Of a DNA stretch of 64,000 nucleotides, positions 10,286 to 20,273 are shown one piece after another. Source of the stretch: Nitrosomonas sp. PY1 (GTDB lineage Bacteria; Pseudomonadota; Gammaproteobacteria; Burkholderiales; Nitrosomonadaceae); contig NZ_BQXC01000001.1 in the NCBI RefSeq assembly GCF_022836435.1, positions 438,400 to 502,399 on the forward strand. The letters run 5' to 3'. Under the pieces are notes generated by a model, which saw only the letters and a list, made by a program, of their open reading frames with translations, ran no database searches and was not told the origin of the DNA. How positions within the stretch are numbered: position 1 is the stretch's first letter; the number at the start of each line of letters is the position of its first letter. A program made the translations under genes and the position numbers.

Positions 10286-11236
10286 ATGTCTTACGATAGC
10301 TTAATGGTTTTTACCGGCACAGCACATCCGAAGTTGGCTCAGGATGTCGTCAAACATCTCAATATCCACTTAGGACGGGCAAATGTTGGGCGTTTTAGTG
10401 ATGGCGAAGTAATGGTCGAAATCCTCGAAAATGTTCGAGGAAAAGATGTTTTCGTATTGCAGTCCACTTGTGCTCCGACCAATGATAGCTTAATGGAAAT
10501 ATTAGTTATGGTGGATGCGCTCAGACGTGCATCAGCAGGTCGGATAACTGCCGCGATACCGTATTTTGGTTATGCTCGCCAAGACAGAAGACCGCGCTCG
10601 GTCAGGGTTCCGATTACTGCCAAGGTAGTCGCTAACATGCTGACTACTGTACGCATAGATCGGCTATTAACAATGGATTTGCATTCCGATCAAATTCAGG
10701 GTTTTTTTGATATTCCTGTTGATAATATCTATGGCATGCCTATTCTGCTAGGGGATGTCTGGAAACATAACTACCAGAATTTAGTCGTAGTGTCACCTGA
10801 CGTGGGTGGTGTGGTTCGTGCTAGGCATATGGCGAAACGCTTAGAATGCGATCTGGCGATTATTGATAAAAGACGCCCAAAACCGAACGAAGCGAAAGTT
10901 ATGAATATCATCGGTGAGGTTAAAGATCGCACGTGCGTTATTATTGACGACTTGGTTGATACCGCCAATACGTTATGTGAAGCAGCGCTGGCTTTAAAAC
11001 AGTATGGCGCGAAATCAGTATTGGCTTACTCGACACACGCCGTATTGTCAGGAAGCGCGATACAGCGTATTGAAAACTCGGTACTGGATAAATTGGTTGT
11101 AACGGACACCATTCCACTGCGTGAAGATGCGCTTGCCTGTAGTCGTATTTGTCAACTCAGTATTGCTAATCTACTGGCGGAAACGATGCTACGCATTAGC
11201 AATGAGAGTTCACTGAGTTCGTTATTTATGGAATAA
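10286..11236 (+). CDS. prs: Ribose-phosphate pyrophosphokinase
   Basis: Makes PRPP from ribose 5-phosphate and ATP, feeding purine, pyrimidine, histidine, tryptophan and NAD synthesis. Visible motifs: [10 protein letters not shown] near the amino end, the flexible ATP loop [18 protein letters not shown], metal-binding [11 protein letters not shown], and the PRPP-binding loop [17 protein letters not shown]. Length 316 is standard. The 150 bases before it hold the end of the tRNA transcript and no open frame. PRPP made here is used by the products of pyrB/pyrR pathway genes farther on. Confidence 0.97.
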   Translation: MSYDSLMVFTGTAHPKLAQDVVKHLNIHLGRANVGRFSDGEVMVEILENVRGKDVFVLQSTCAPTNDSLMEILVMVDALRRASAGRITAAIPYFGYARQDRRPRSVRVPITAKVVANMLTTVRIDRLLTMDLHSDQIQGFFDIPVDNIYGMPILLGDVWKHNYQNLVVVSPDVGGVVRARHMAKRLECDLAIIDKRRPKPNEAKVMNIIGEVKDRTCVIIDDLVDTANTLCEAALALKQYGAKSVLAYSTHAVLSGSAIQRIENSVLDKLVVTDTIPLREDALACSRICQLSIANLLAETMLRISNESSLSSLFME

Positions 11237-11311
11237 AAAAATTTGCGTGTTTTGTTTTTTAACCGGACTTGCTTTGGTCGCGAACAAGTCATTTTTTAGG
11301 AGTGAAGCATT

Positions 11312-11947
11312 ATGAAAATAGAAGTTAGTGCTGAAAAGCGCTTATTGCAGGGAAAAGGTGCGAGCCGCCGCCTGCGTAGATCTGGCAAAGTGCCTGCAGT
11401 TGTGTATGGTGGAGATCAAGCAGCAGAATCGATAGAGATGGATCATAACGATTTATTCTATAAACTAAAAATGGAAGCATTTCATGCATCGATTTTATCC
11501 CTGAATATTTCTGGGAAATCGGAGCAAGTATTATTGCGCGATACGCAATGGCATCCATTCAAGCAACAAATATTACATATCGATTTTCAGCGCGTTGATA
11601 AAAACAAGAAAATACATATGAAAGTACCACTGCACTTTGTCAATGCTGAGATTTCTCCGGGAGTAAAAGTTTCTGGTGGTATCGTTTCGCATATTTTGAC
11701 GGAGGTGGATGTTAGTTGCCTGCCAAAAGATCTGCCCGAATATATTTCGGTTGATTTGGCTGAAATGACAGCCGGGCACTCGTTGCATCTCAGCGACCTG
11801 GTATTGCCGAAAGACGTTGAAATTGTTGCCTTGGCGAAAGGAGATAATTCTCCCGTAGCTACCATCGTGATTCCGCGGTCAGTGCTTTCTGAAGAAGATG
11901 CTGCCGATGCTGCAGCAACTACTGCTGCTGAGAAAAAAGCTGAATAA
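11312..11947 (+). CDS. rplY: 50S ribosomal protein L25 (long CTC form)
   Basis: Binds 5S rRNA in the large subunit. 211 residues: an L25 domain (about 1-95, with [20 protein letters not shown]) followed by the beta-rich TL5/CTC carboxyl domain, and an Ala/Glu-rich tail. An AGGAG ribosome-binding site precedes the ATG. The long form is common in betaproteobacteria. It follows prs by 75 bases and is closed by a clear terminator. Confidence 0.95.
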   Translation: MKIEVSAEKRLLQGKGASRRLRRSGKVPAVVYGGDQAAESIEMDHNDLFYKLKMEAFHASILSLNISGKSEQVLLRDTQWHPFKQQILHIDFQRVDKNKKIHMKVPLHFVNAEISPGVKVSGGIVSHILTEVDVSCLPKDLPEYISVDLAEMTAGHSLHLSDLVLPKDVEIVALAKGDNSPVATIVIPRSVLSEEDAADAAATTAAEKKAE

Positions 11948-11973
11948 AATACATTAACGTTGGTCTTATTGAG

Positions 11974-12010
11974 AAAACTGCCGCCATTTAAACGAATGCC
12001 GGCAGTTTTT
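11974..12010 (+). terminator. Rho-independent terminator after rplY
   Basis: AAAACTGCCG at 11974-11983 pairs with CGGCAGTTTT from 12000, leaving a 16-base loop and a T run to 12010. It separates prs-rplY from pth; the A run on the left arm means it could also work in the reverse direction. Confidence 0.8.
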
Positions 12011-12050
12011 TATTTGATTTTATAGCAATATTTTGTGTGTGCTGTTTTGT

Positions 12051-12620
12051 ATGAAACTGATTGTTGGTTTGGGTAATCCTGGTAAAGAATATGCTGGAAC
12101 ACGCCATAACGCAGGGTTTCATTGGATTGATCGACTGGCAGAAGTGCTTGGAATAACGCTGAAATCCGAAGCCCGGTTTCATGGAACATGTGTGCGCATT
12201 CAACAGAATAACCAAGAATGTTGGTTATTGCAGCCGCAAACTTATATGAATGCCAGTGGTAGAGCCGTGGTCGCATTAAGTCAATTTTACAAAATTCATC
12301 CGGATGAAATAATGATTATCCATGATGAGTTAGATTTGCTTCCCGGCGAGATCAAGTTAAAAAAAGGGGGCGGCCTGGGCGGTCATAATGGCCTCAAAGA
12401 TATTGCCGCAAAACTGGGAACGCAGGATTTTTGGCGTTTACGTATTGGTATTGGCCACCCTGGAGAACGTAGCGCTGTGACCGGTTATGTACTCCATCCA
12501 CCGGGAAAAGAAGAAGCGCAATTAATCGAGCAAGCGGTCGAGAAAGGCTTAGAAACTTGGCCACTGATTGTGCAAAGTGACTGTCAAGCTGCCATGCTAA
12601 AGCTACACACTAAAACATAA
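12051..12620 (+). CDS. pth: Peptidyl-tRNA hydrolase
   Basis: Releases tRNA from peptidyl-tRNAs that drop off the ribosome. The chosen ATG at 12051 gives the canonical start MKLIVGLGNPGKEYAGTRHN, including the catalytic His. The conserved MNASGRAV and DELDLLPGEIKLKKGGG motifs are present. 189 residues. An upstream ATG at 12033 would add six residues not found in the family. The rplY-pth-ychF order is common. Confidence 0.96.
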   Translation: MKLIVGLGNPGKEYAGTRHNAGFHWIDRLAEVLGITLKSEARFHGTCVRIQQNNQECWLLQPQTYMNASGRAVVALSQFYKIHPDEIMIIHDELDLLPGEIKLKKGGGLGGHNGLKDIAAKLGTQDFWRLRIGIGHPGERSAVTGYVLHPPGKEEAQLIEQAVEKGLETWPLIVQSDCQAAMLKLHTKT

Positions 12621-12658
12621 GAATTCCAAAACACATACAATATACTGGAACATAAATC

Positions 12659-13750
12659 ATGAGCCTCAAATGCGGCATCGTAGGACTACCTAATGTCGGC
12701 AAGTCCACCCTTTTCAATGCGTTGACAAAGGCGGGCATCGCTGCGGAGAATTATCCTTTTTGCACTATTGATCCCAATGTTGGGATCGTTGAAGTCCCTG
12801 ATATGCGCCTGCAAAAATTATCGGATATTGTCAAACCGCAAAAAATACAACCGGCTATTGTTGAGTTTGTCGATATTGCGGGCTTGGTTGCCGGGGCATC
12901 CAAAGGTGAAGGACTGGGCAATAAATTTCTTGCCAATATCCGAGAAACCGATGGCATCGTCAATATGGTGCGTTGTTTCGTCAATGAGAATGTTGTGCAT
13001 GTCGCTGGTAAAGTCGATCCTCTTTCTGATATTGAAGTGATTCAAACCGAGCTTTCGCTTGCCGATTTGGCTACTGTTGAGAAAACATTGTTGCGTGAAT
13101 CTAAAGTGGCCAAATCGGGTAATAAAGATGCCATTAGGTTGTGTACTTTGCTAGAAATGGTACAAGCGCATCTCGATCAAGGTAATCCCGCTAGAACACT
13201 GGCGCTGGATAAGGATCAAAAGCAGTTATTACAACCGCTTTGTTTGTTGACTGCGAAACCTGCTATTTATGTGGCCAATGTAGATGATCATGGTTTAAAA
13301 GATAATCCACTGCTAGAGCGCGTAAAAGAGTTTGCGGCCGCTGAAAATGCCCCAGTGGTGCCTATTTGCGCTACTCTGGAGTCTGAAATTGCAGAATTGT
13401 CGGATGAAGATAAAAAGGTATTTCTTGCTGATCTTGGTTTAGCGGAACCAGGGCTGAACCGCTTAGTGCGTGCCGGATATGAGTTATTAGGATTGCAAAC
13501 CTACTTTACTGCGGGTGTGAAGGAAGTAAGGGCCTGGACCATTCACAAAGGCGACACAGCGCCTCAAGCCGCTGGCGTCATTCACACGGATTTCGAGAAA
13601 GGTTTTATCCGTGCCGAGGTGATTAATTACGACGATTTTATTACATATCATGGCGAACACGGCGCCAAGGAAGCCGGGAAAATGCGTTTGGAAGGAAAGG
13701 AATATATCGTCAAAGATGGCGATGTCATGCATTTCCGTTTCAACGTCTAA
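12659..13750 (+). CDS. ychF: Redox-responsive P-loop NTPase YchF
   Basis: OBG-family P-loop protein that prefers ATP and binds ribosomes; it is linked to translation and oxidative stress. The G1 motif GLPNVGKST is at residues 8-16 and DIAG(LVAGAS) forms G3. NVDD takes the place of the usual NKxD, which fits ATP rather than GTP preference. The carboxyl TGS domain ends in [12 protein letters not shown]. 363 residues, full length. Ends 77 bases before the convergent DUF192 gene. Confidence 0.96.
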   Translation: MSLKCGIVGLPNVGKSTLFNALTKAGIAAENYPFCTIDPNVGIVEVPDMRLQKLSDIVKPQKIQPAIVEFVDIAGLVAGASKGEGLGNKFLANIRETDGIVNMVRCFVNENVVHVAGKVDPLSDIEVIQTELSLADLATVEKTLLRESKVAKSGNKDAIRLCTLLEMVQAHLDQGNPARTLALDKDQKQLLQPLCLLTAKPAIYVANVDDHGLKDNPLLERVKEFAAAENAPVVPICATLESEIAELSDEDKKVFLADLGLAEPGLNRLVRAGYELLGLQTYFTAGVKEVRAWTIHKGDTAPQAAGVIHTDFEKGFIRAEVINYDDFITYHGEHGAKEAGKMRLEGKEYIVKDGDVMHFRFNV

Positions 13751-13827
13751 GCAGGAGTGATTGCTTTTGGGTGTTTGCAGGCGTTTTTTAGTAGAGGAAT
13801 AATAACTCAGCGGTATGATTGAGGTAT

Positions 13828-14385
13828 TTAAGGATAGCTAGGCAATCCTTGTATTTTGGAGCCAACTTTAATGCCTCGTTCCATAAACCAGCCTTGATTC
13901 ATTTCTAACGCAAAGCGGACGGGGCGGCTTGAACAATGCGTATTTTCCGTTTCCGGCTGCATATCTTTTGTATTGACTATCGTGCCATCATCGGCAATGA
14001 ATGCAATCGTGAGGGGGATTAATGTATTGCGCATCCAGAAACAGCGGATTCCCAATTGATCATAAATAAATAGCATGCCTTCATGGTTATCCATGGACTG
14101 ACGGTACATTAATCCAAGCGTTTGTTCTTGCGTGGTACGAGCAATTTCCGCTCGAATCACATGGATATGGGTCGTTAATTCAATCGCGGGCAAGCGCGGT
14201 TGCGGTCCGTTTTGCGCAGAAACGTTGATAGGTATTACAAAGCTTAAAAGAAGCAAGATCTGCCAGAAAGATAAGTGTATGGGACTGCGGTCAATGTGGT
14301 GAGTGATTTTTGGGAATGTGTTTTTAGCAAACATAATCGTCGAATAAAAAATATAATAGATACATATGATTTTAATTCTTTTCAA
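13828..14385 (-). CDS. Secreted DUF192 family protein
   Basis: A DUF192 protein of unknown biochemical role. The body has the family marks ARTTQEQTLGLMYRQSM, CFWMRNTLIPLTIAFI and the late ALEMNQGWFMERGIKVG. A hydrophobic segment (FWQILLLLSFVIPINVSAQ, about residues 40-58 of the longest form) looks like a signal peptide. This suggests that the true start is one of the later codons, for example the Met at residue 18, rather than the codon at 14385. Its 5' end overlaps yjgA by 14 bases, so the two are probably co-translated. Confidence 0.8.
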   Translation of the reverse strand: MKRIKIICIYYIFYSTIMFAKNTFPKITHHIDRSPIHLSFWQILLLLSFVIPINVSAQNGPQPRLPAIELTTHIHVIRAEIARTTQEQTLGLMYRQSMDNHEGMLFIYDQLGIRCFWMRNTLIPLTIAFIADDGTIVNTKDMQPETENTHCSSRPVRFALEMNQGWFMERGIKVGSKIQGLPSYP

Positions 14386-14905
14386 TCGTTAGCTGTAAAA
14401 CTTGAAAGAGCAGGCGATAACTTTTAGGCGGTTTATTCGCGTTTTTTTCTTTGTGTGTGTTGCGTATCAAAACACGTAATTGCTGCAAGTCCGCATTGGG
14501 ATGTTTTTGTGCAAACTCGGTAAATGCGGTATCGTCGTTTAACAACCGTTCGCGCCAACGTTCCAAATGGTGTAACCGTGCAATTTGTTGTAAGGAGGTT
14601 TGATGCCATGTGGTTAATTTTTCCTGAATGGGTGATACATCGACTTGACGCATCAGTTTACCGATATATTGTAGCTGCCTGCGACGTGCGCCATGCTTGT
14701 CAATCGTTTGCGCGAAACGGATGGCATCCGCAAGATTTTCAGGTAAATCAAATTCAGCCAGTTTCTTTGCATCCAATTCAACCAATCGTTCACCGATTTC
14801 TTGCAAAGCGTGCATGTCTTTTTTCAGCTTTGTTTTACTAGGGGTTGTATATTGATCATTGGTTTCATGGTGATCAATGTGTTGTTCTCGTGAAATTTTA
14901 TGCAC
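14372..14905 (-). CDS. yjgA: Ribosome-associated protein YjgA/DarP (DUF615)
   Basis: Assists late assembly of the 50S subunit. The family signature SKTKLKKDMHALQEIGERLVELDAKKL is present at about residues 23-49, followed by ARRRQLQYIGKLMR. 177 residues, all helical. The start is a GTG at 14905. It lies divergent from pmbA with 113 bases between, which is a very common pairing in beta- and gammaproteobacteria and supports both calls. Confidence 0.92.
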   Translation of the reverse strand: MHKISREQHIDHHETNDQYTTPSKTKLKKDMHALQEIGERLVELDAKKLAEFDLPENLADAIRFAQTIDKHGARRRQLQYIGKLMRQVDVSPIQEKLTTWHQTSLQQIARLHHLERWRERLLNDDTAFTEFAQKHPNADLQQLRVLIRNTHKEKNANKPPKSYRLLFQVLQLTIEKN

Positions 14906-15018
14906 GTTTGCCGGGCTGTATAATGTGGTACTCAGAAGCTGCTATCATAGCGCTTTTCGTTTGATACTGTTCCAAGGATTTATTTTTTTCGGTTTATTTT
15001 TTAACCAAGAACCCATTT

Positions 15019-16377
15019 ATGAGTGATCTTACCGTTTCTGGAAGTCGATTTTCCTATCCATTCACCACATTGCAGCAAATTGCTCGCGATATCTTGGCGC
15101 AGGCTAAGCAGGGTGGCGCTACCGCTTGTGAAACCAATGTTTCAGATGGTTTCGGTCAAACAGTTACGGTTCGTCAGAGCGCAGTCGAAACAATCGAATA
15201 TAATCGCGACAAAGGTTTGTCAGTAACTGTTTATTTGGGGCAAAAACGTGGTAACGCCAGTACCTCGGATTTTTCTCCACAAGCTATCCGTGACACGGTA
15301 GCAGCGGCTTTATCTATTGCGCGTTACACGGCCGAAGACAACTGCGCCGGACTTGCGGAAAAAGACCGCTTAGCGCGCGATTATCCTCAGTTGGAGTTGT
15401 ATTTTCCTTGGCAATTATCGGTTGAGCAAGCAATTGAATTAGCTAAAGAATGTGAGCAATCTGGTTTTTCGGCCGACTCGAAGATTACTAACTCGGAAGG
15501 CACGACGGTATCAACCAATGAGTCGCAATTCATTTATGCTAATAGCTTGGATTTTATGGGAGGATATCCGGTATCTCGCCATAGTGTGAGTTGTGCATTG
15601 ATTGCTGAGCACAATGAAAGTAAACAACGTGATTACTGGTATAGCGTTGCGAGAGATGCTGTTGATTTGGAATCGGTCCGGGAAATAGGACGGAAAACGG
15701 GGTTACGTAGCGCAGCCCGTCTGGGTGCCAGGAAAATTACTACTTGTGAGGTGCCGGTAATATTTGAGGCGCCGATTGCTTCAAGTTTGATTGGACACTT
15801 TGCATCCGCAATTAGCGGTGGTAGCTTGTACCGTAAATCTTCTTTTTTACTCGATAGTATCGGTGAGCAAGTTTTTGCGCCAGATATTCAGATTTTAGAT
15901 TTACCTTATTTAGCAAAAGGCCTTGGCAGTGGTCCATTTGATGAAGACGGCGTGGCAACGATGGAGCGGAAAATAGTTGAGAATGGTATCGTACAAGGTT
16001 ATTTTCTCGGTAGTTATTCGGCACGAAAATTAAAGATGAGCACCACCGGCAATGCTGGCGGCGCGCATAATTTAATCATCCAAAGTGCGAACACACTTGA
16101 AGTTCCGGAGTTGCTAAAGAAAATGCATACCGGTTTGCTAGTAACAGAATTATTAGGGCATGGTGTCAATGGTGTAACAGGAGATTACTCCAGAGGCGCA
16201 TCAGGTTTTTGGGTCGAAAATGGCCGTATAGCTTATCCGGTTGAGGAAATCACCATCGCAGGTAATTTGAAAGATATCTATCGCGGAATTTTAGCGATCG
16301 GCAATGATGTCATTGTGCGCGGTTCAAAACAAAGCGGTTCTATTTTAATTGACCGAATGACGATTGCGGGCGATTGA
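15019..16377 (+). CDS. pmbA: Metalloprotease-like PmbA (TldE)
   Basis: Partner of TldD in the heterodimeric TldD/TldE protease, known for microcin and modified-peptide processing and for CcdA antitoxin turnover. 452 residues. Conserved blocks include NSEGTTVSTNESQF, LLDSIGEQVFAP, GPFDEDGVAT and GHGVNGVTGDYSRGASGFWVENG near the carboxyl end. The TldE side is usually the regulatory, non-catalytic partner. tldD is not in this window. Confidence 0.94.
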   Translation: MSDLTVSGSRFSYPFTTLQQIARDILAQAKQGGATACETNVSDGFGQTVTVRQSAVETIEYNRDKGLSVTVYLGQKRGNASTSDFSPQAIRDTVAAALSIARYTAEDNCAGLAEKDRLARDYPQLELYFPWQLSVEQAIELAKECEQSGFSADSKITNSEGTTVSTNESQFIYANSLDFMGGYPVSRHSVSCALIAEHNESKQRDYWYSVARDAVDLESVREIGRKTGLRSAARLGARKITTCEVPVIFEAPIASSLIGHFASAISGGSLYRKSSFLLDSIGEQVFAPDIQILDLPYLAKGLGSGPFDEDGVATMERKIVENGIVQGYFLGSYSARKLKMSTTGNAGGAHNLIIQSANTLEVPELLKKMHTGLLVTELLGHGVNGVTGDYSRGASGFWVENGRIAYPVEEITIAGNLKDIYRGILAIGNDVIVRGSKQSGSILIDRMTIAGD

Positions 16378-16398
16378 GCGACTATTAACTCCCTGAGA

Positions 16399-16947
16399 AT
16401 GAAGGTGTTACACCGATTTGAGCAGATGATCGGAAAGGTTTCTGGTGCTGCGGGTTGGTTAGCAGGATGCCTGTGCTTATTGATGATTGCGGTGGTGTGC
16501 ATCGATGTAATTGACCGCTATGTCTTCGACTCGGGTTCCATCGCCATGCAGGAATTGGAATGGCACTTGTTTGCCGCGGTTTTTCTGCTTGGTGCCGCCT
16601 ATACCATGCGAGAGGATGCGAATGTTCGGGTTGATGTTTTTTACACAAAAATGTCTCCCGGAAGAAAAGCCATTGTTGATATTTTGGGTACGGTATTTTT
16701 TGTTATCCCAATGTGTTCTTTGATTGTATGGAGCGCCTACGATCCGGTAATTTATTCCTATCAACTTGGCGAAGTTTCAATGGATCCCGGCGGATTGCCT
16801 CATCGGTTTGCTTTTAAGGCATTGTTACCGATAGGCTATTTTCTTGTAATGCTGCAATCTCTTGCGGTTATTTTCAAAAATATTCGCATCTTGTTAGCAG
16901 AGGGCGATATAGAAAAATTTTCGGAATTCCCTGATAAGAAAAAATGA
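16399..16947 (+). CDS. TRAP transporter small permease (DctQ type)
   Basis: Small membrane subunit of a tripartite ATP-independent periplasmic transporter, which takes up organic acids or similar solutes using the sodium or proton gradient. 182 residues with four hydrophobic segments (about residues 18-38, 52-70, 92-114, 136-158). The DctQ-type stretch VDRYVFDSGSIAMQELEWHLFAAVFLLG is broken here only for length: it begins VDRYVF and continues through QELEWH. It overlaps the large permease by four bases. It starts 21 bases after pmbA. No DctP-type binding protein is seen next to it, so the substrate cannot be guessed. Confidence 0.88.
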   Translation: MKVLHRFEQMIGKVSGAAGWLAGCLCLLMIAVVCIDVIDRYVFDSGSIAMQELEWHLFAAVFLLGAAYTMREDANVRVDVFYTKMSPGRKAIVDILGTVFFVIPMCSLIVWSAYDPVIYSYQLGEVSMDPGGLPHRFAFKALLPIGYFLVMLQSLAVIFKNIRILLAEGDIEKFSEFPDKKK

Positions 16948-18227
16948 TAGCGCTGGTGATGTTTCTAACGTGCTTGATGATGCTAGTTTTAGGCTTTCCT
17001 GTCGCTTTTACATTTGCTGGTGTGGCGCTGATATTTGGCTTGTACTTCGAAGGCTTGCAGTTATTCATGCTGGTTGCGTATCGTATCGAATCCATCATGA
17101 CTAATGTTACATTGATGGCGATACCCCTATTTATTTTTATGGGGTTGGTGCTGGAGAAGTCCGGTATTGCAGAAAAAATGCTGGAGTCGATGGGGTTGTT
17201 GTTTGGTCAGATACGTGGTGGATTGGCAGTATCGACGGTTATCGTCGGTGCTTTATTGGCAGCATCTACCGGCGTGGTTGGCGCTTCTGTTGTAACGATG
17301 GGGCTCATTGCGTTGCCAGTCATGCTTAAATATCATTACGATAAAAAACTGGCTTGCGGTGTTATTTGCGCATCTGGTACATTGGGACAAATTATTCCAC
17401 CATCGATCATTTTGATTATCATGGGGGATGTTTTGCAACAGCCGGTTGGAGATTTCTACCGTGCGGCGTTATTACCGGGGTTGTTGCTGGTTTTGTTTTA
17501 TGTGATTTATTGTTTGACCATGGGAGCGATCGCAAAAGATATTGCACCCCCCATGTTGCGTTCGAATACAGCGATATCATCGCAATACTGGGCAGCCATA
17601 AAAGCAATCGTACCAGCGTTAGCGCTAATTGTTATTGTATTGGGCACCATAATTGGCGGTATTGCTACACCGACCGAGTCTGCTGCAATGGGTGCGGTTG
17701 GCGCAGTGGTGCTGGCTGGCTGCAGTAGGCGACTGCGTTTTGCTATGTTGCATCAAATTGCGATGGAGACTACTAAGATCAGTGCTATGGTGTTTACCAT
17801 ACTGATAGGAGCCACTTTTTTTTCTATGGTATTTACCTATACCGGCGGCGATAAAGCGGTTGAACAGTTAATGCAATATATTCCTGGGGGGCAATGGGGC
17901 TTCGTATTGCTTATGATGGCGGTTATTTTTTTATTGGGGTTTTTTATTGATTTTGTTGAAATTGCTTATATTTTTATTCCGATGATTGCGCCAATTTTGA
18001 TTAAATCGGGTATTGATCCACTTTGGTTTGGTATTTTGGTAGCTTTAAATTTACAAACATCTTTTTTGACGCCCCCATTCGGCTTCTCGCTGTTTTATTT
18101 ACGTGGCGTAGCGCCATCCTCAGTAACTACTTTGGATATTTACCGTGGGGTAATTCCTTTTATTTTCTTGCAAATACTGACAGGCATGACGATCATGTTA
18201 TTTCCCAATATCATCCGGGCGTTTTAA
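16944..18227 (+). CDS. TRAP transporter large permease (DctM type)
   Basis: The large, transport-catalysing membrane subunit of the TRAP system; 427 residues and about twelve hydrophobic segments. Conserved parts include MAIPLFIFMGLVLEKSGIAE, ASGTLGQIIPPSIILI, the TPTESAAMGAVGA motif and LTPPFGFSLFYL near the end. The start sits in the dctQ stop (ATGA), so the two are coupled. The binding protein needed for function must lie elsewhere or outside the window. Confidence 0.92.
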   Translation: MIALVMFLTCLMMLVLGFPVAFTFAGVALIFGLYFEGLQLFMLVAYRIESIMTNVTLMAIPLFIFMGLVLEKSGIAEKMLESMGLLFGQIRGGLAVSTVIVGALLAASTGVVGASVVTMGLIALPVMLKYHYDKKLACGVICASGTLGQIIPPSIILIIMGDVLQQPVGDFYRAALLPGLLLVLFYVIYCLTMGAIAKDIAPPMLRSNTAISSQYWAAIKAIVPALALIVIVLGTIIGGIATPTESAAMGAVGAVVLAGCSRRLRFAMLHQIAMETTKISAMVFTILIGATFFSMVFTYTGGDKAVEQLMQYIPGGQWGFVLLMMAVIFLLGFFIDFVEIAYIFIPMIAPILIKSGIDPLWFGILVALNLQTSFLTPPFGFSLFYLRGVAPSSVTTLDIYRGVIPFIFLQILTGMTIMLFPNIIRAF

Positions 18228-18315
18228 TTTTTTAAAGGGAGTTTTTGCTAAAGCAGCATGTTTCTATTATTATCAGATAAGAATGAATGATTATGATTAA
18301 AAAATGAGAGTACAA

Positions 18316-18942
18316 ATGGGGAAAAATTTTTTAGTAATTCTATTAATGGTTGTTATAGGTTTTGCAGCGTTTCCTGCATGGTCGAGTAATCCCAATCTTC
18401 CGCCTGATAAGCTGGTTGAAAAAACGGTTCAGGAAGTCGTAGGGATTATGCAGAAAGATGAAGATTTGAAAAGTGGTAATAAAGAAAAACTGCTCAATCT
18501 CATTGAGACCAAGATCCTACCACATTTTAATTTTGTTCGTATGACACAGTTGGCAATGGCACAACATTGGCAAGCTGCAACTCCGAAACAACAGAAGGTA
18601 CTGGTGGATGAGTTTAGAACTTTATTGGTGCGGACTTACTATAACGCATTGACTACGTATTATAACGAAACGATTAAAGTCAATCCTTTGTCTGATTTAG
18701 GTGATCGTAATGAGGCTACGGTTCGGAGTGTTGTCATTCAAAAGAATGGCAAACAACCGGTGCCCATCGATTACAGTATGGAGAAAAAACCAAACGGCTG
18801 GAAAGTGTACGATGTAACCGTTGCAGGTGTTAGCTTGGTAACCAATTATCGCGGTTCATTTAATAGTCAGGTACGCAAAAACGGTATTGATGGTTTGATC
18901 AAAACACTTTCGGACAAAAATAAATCTTTGGAAAATAAATAA
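18316..18942 (+). CDS. mlaC: Phospholipid-binding periplasmic protein MlaC (Ttg2D type)
   Basis: Soluble lipid carrier that shuttles phospholipids between the outer-membrane MlaA complex and the inner-membrane MlaFEDB complex. A signal peptide (FLVILLMVVIGFAAFPAWS) leads into the MlaC domain, with LVEKTVQEV, ILPHFNFVRMTQLAMAQHW and the late GWKVYDVTVAGVSLVTNYR. About 208 residues from the ATG at 18316; an ATG at 18304 adds four residues and cannot be excluded. Its usual upstream partners mlaF, mlaE and mlaD are absent; a TRAP permease lies there instead. mlaA is at 36836-37621. Confidence 0.9.
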   Translation: MGKNFLVILLMVVIGFAAFPAWSSNPNLPPDKLVEKTVQEVVGIMQKDEDLKSGNKEKLLNLIETKILPHFNFVRMTQLAMAQHWQAATPKQQKVLVDEFRTLLVRTYYNALTTYYNETIKVNPLSDLGDRNEATVRSVVIQKNGKQPVPIDYSMEKKPNGWKVYDVTVAGVSLVTNYRGSFNSQVRKNGIDGLIKTLSDKNKSLENK

Positions 18943-18973
18943 TGACCATTAGAGCGTCGCACCAACTGGTTGT

Positions 18974-19273
18974 ATGGTTTATTTAGAAAATCAAAAGATC
19001 ATAGTACAAGGCGCTGCAACGGTTGATAATATTGCAGCGTTAACGAAGCAGGGATTTCCCTTACTCAACGGGACGAATTGTACGGTTGATTTAAGTCAAG
19101 TTACTGAGGTCGATTCCACCATTCTGAGTATGTTTCTGGAATGGTTGCGCGCATCACATCGAGCTAATTGTCAAATCAAATTTATCAATATGCCGCCTAA
19201 TGTGGTCAGCCTGATTCAACTCTACGGTGTCACGGATCTGATTCCAACAGAAAGTGTTTCTTTGGAAACATGA
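18974..19273 (+). CDS. mlaB: STAS domain protein, MlaB type
   Basis: A 99-residue STAS-fold protein of the kind that binds the MlaF ATPase and stabilises the Mla lipid transporter. The STAS core is clear: VDLSQVTEVDSTILSMFLEWLR carries the conserved Asp-Ser pair, then FINMPPNVVSLIQLYGVTDLI. It follows mlaC by 31 bases, the normal Mla order, and precedes an ABC exporter. Without a local mlaF its partner must be encoded elsewhere. Confidence 0.82.
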   Translation: MVYLENQKIIVQGAATVDNIAALTKQGFPLLNGTNCTVDLSQVTEVDSTILSMFLEWLRASHRANCQIKFINMPPNVVSLIQLYGVTDLIPTESVSLET

Positions 19274-19340
19274 AATATTACCTTATACGCGTAAGTTGTT
19301 AGTGATCGGTTATTGTAGAAAATGACTATGCCCTTACTGG

Positions 19341-20273
19341 ATGGGCTCATCAGAAATGTTGCACGCACTTGAAATAAAGGCAATCTACAAAAACTACGAC
19401 CAGCTCCCGGTACTACAGGATGTTAGCTTGGAGATTCAGTCAGGTGAGTTTTTTGCGCTACTCGGTCCGAATGGCGCCGGAAAAACTACGTTGATTAGCA
19501 TCATTGCTGGCTTGACATTGGCTGCGAGCGGTTCTGTTCATGTCATGGGTTACAATGTGGTAACGCACTATCAAAACGCACGGCTTAATTTGGGAGTGGT
19601 GCCGCAGGAGCTGGTGTTTGATCCATTTTTTACCGTACGGGAAATATTGCTGATTCAATCCGGTTATTATGGTATTAAACACAATACGCGCTGGGTCGAT
19701 GAAATTCTCGCGCGATTGGATCTGGCAGACAAAGCAGACGCCAATATGCGTAGCTTATCAGGTGGGATGAAGCGTCGAGTACTGGTTGCGCAAGCGTTAG
19801 TGCATAAACCGCCCGTGATTATCTTGGATGAACCGACTGCGGGCGTGGATGTTGAATTGCGTCAAACGTTATGGGAGTTTATCAAGCAGTTGAATCGCGA
19901 TGGTCATACCATTGTGCTGACAACGCATTATCTGGAAGAGGCCGAAACACTTTGCAATCGGGTTGCGATGCTGAAACAAGGAAAAATTATCGCGCTGGAC
20001 ACGACACAAAATTTGATCAAAAAAATTCCGCATAGCCACATCGTGCAACTACGATTACAACCGAATGCTTTACCGCAGGAATTGAGACATCTGCAAGTTA
20101 ATTGTCCAGATGGAACGATCGAATTGCGGCTGGAAAGCTATCAACAGATCGAATGGGTTTTGGCTTCGCTACGCACTGCCAAAATTGAAGTTCAAGAATT
20201 TCGTTTGCGGCAACCGGATCTTGAAGATGTCTTTGTATCGTTGATGAAAAGCGATCGGAGCGCTCTGCAATGA
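19341..20273 (+). CDS. ABC transporter ATPase (YadG type)
   Basis: ATP-binding subunit of an ABC-2 type exporter. Walker A GPNGAGKTT is at about residues 43-51, the signature LSGGMKRRV at 140-148 and Walker B VIILDEPTAGVD just after. 310 residues; the carboxyl ~80 residues form the extension typical of drug/polysaccharide-type exporters. It overlaps the permease gene by four bases. In related betaproteobacteria this pair sits directly after mlaB and before ibaG, as here. Substrate unknown. Confidence 0.9.
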   Translation: MGSSEMLHALEIKAIYKNYDQLPVLQDVSLEIQSGEFFALLGPNGAGKTTLISIIAGLTLAASGSVHVMGYNVVTHYQNARLNLGVVPQELVFDPFFTVREILLIQSGYYGIKHNTRWVDEILARLDLADKADANMRSLSGGMKRRVLVAQALVHKPPVIILDEPTAGVDVELRQTLWEFIKQLNRDGHTIVLTTHYLEEAETLCNRVAMLKQGKIIALDTTQNLIKKIPHSHIVQLRLQPNALPQELRHLQVNCPDGTIELRLESYQQIEWVLASLRTAKIEVQEFRLRQPDLEDVFVSLMKSDRSALQ

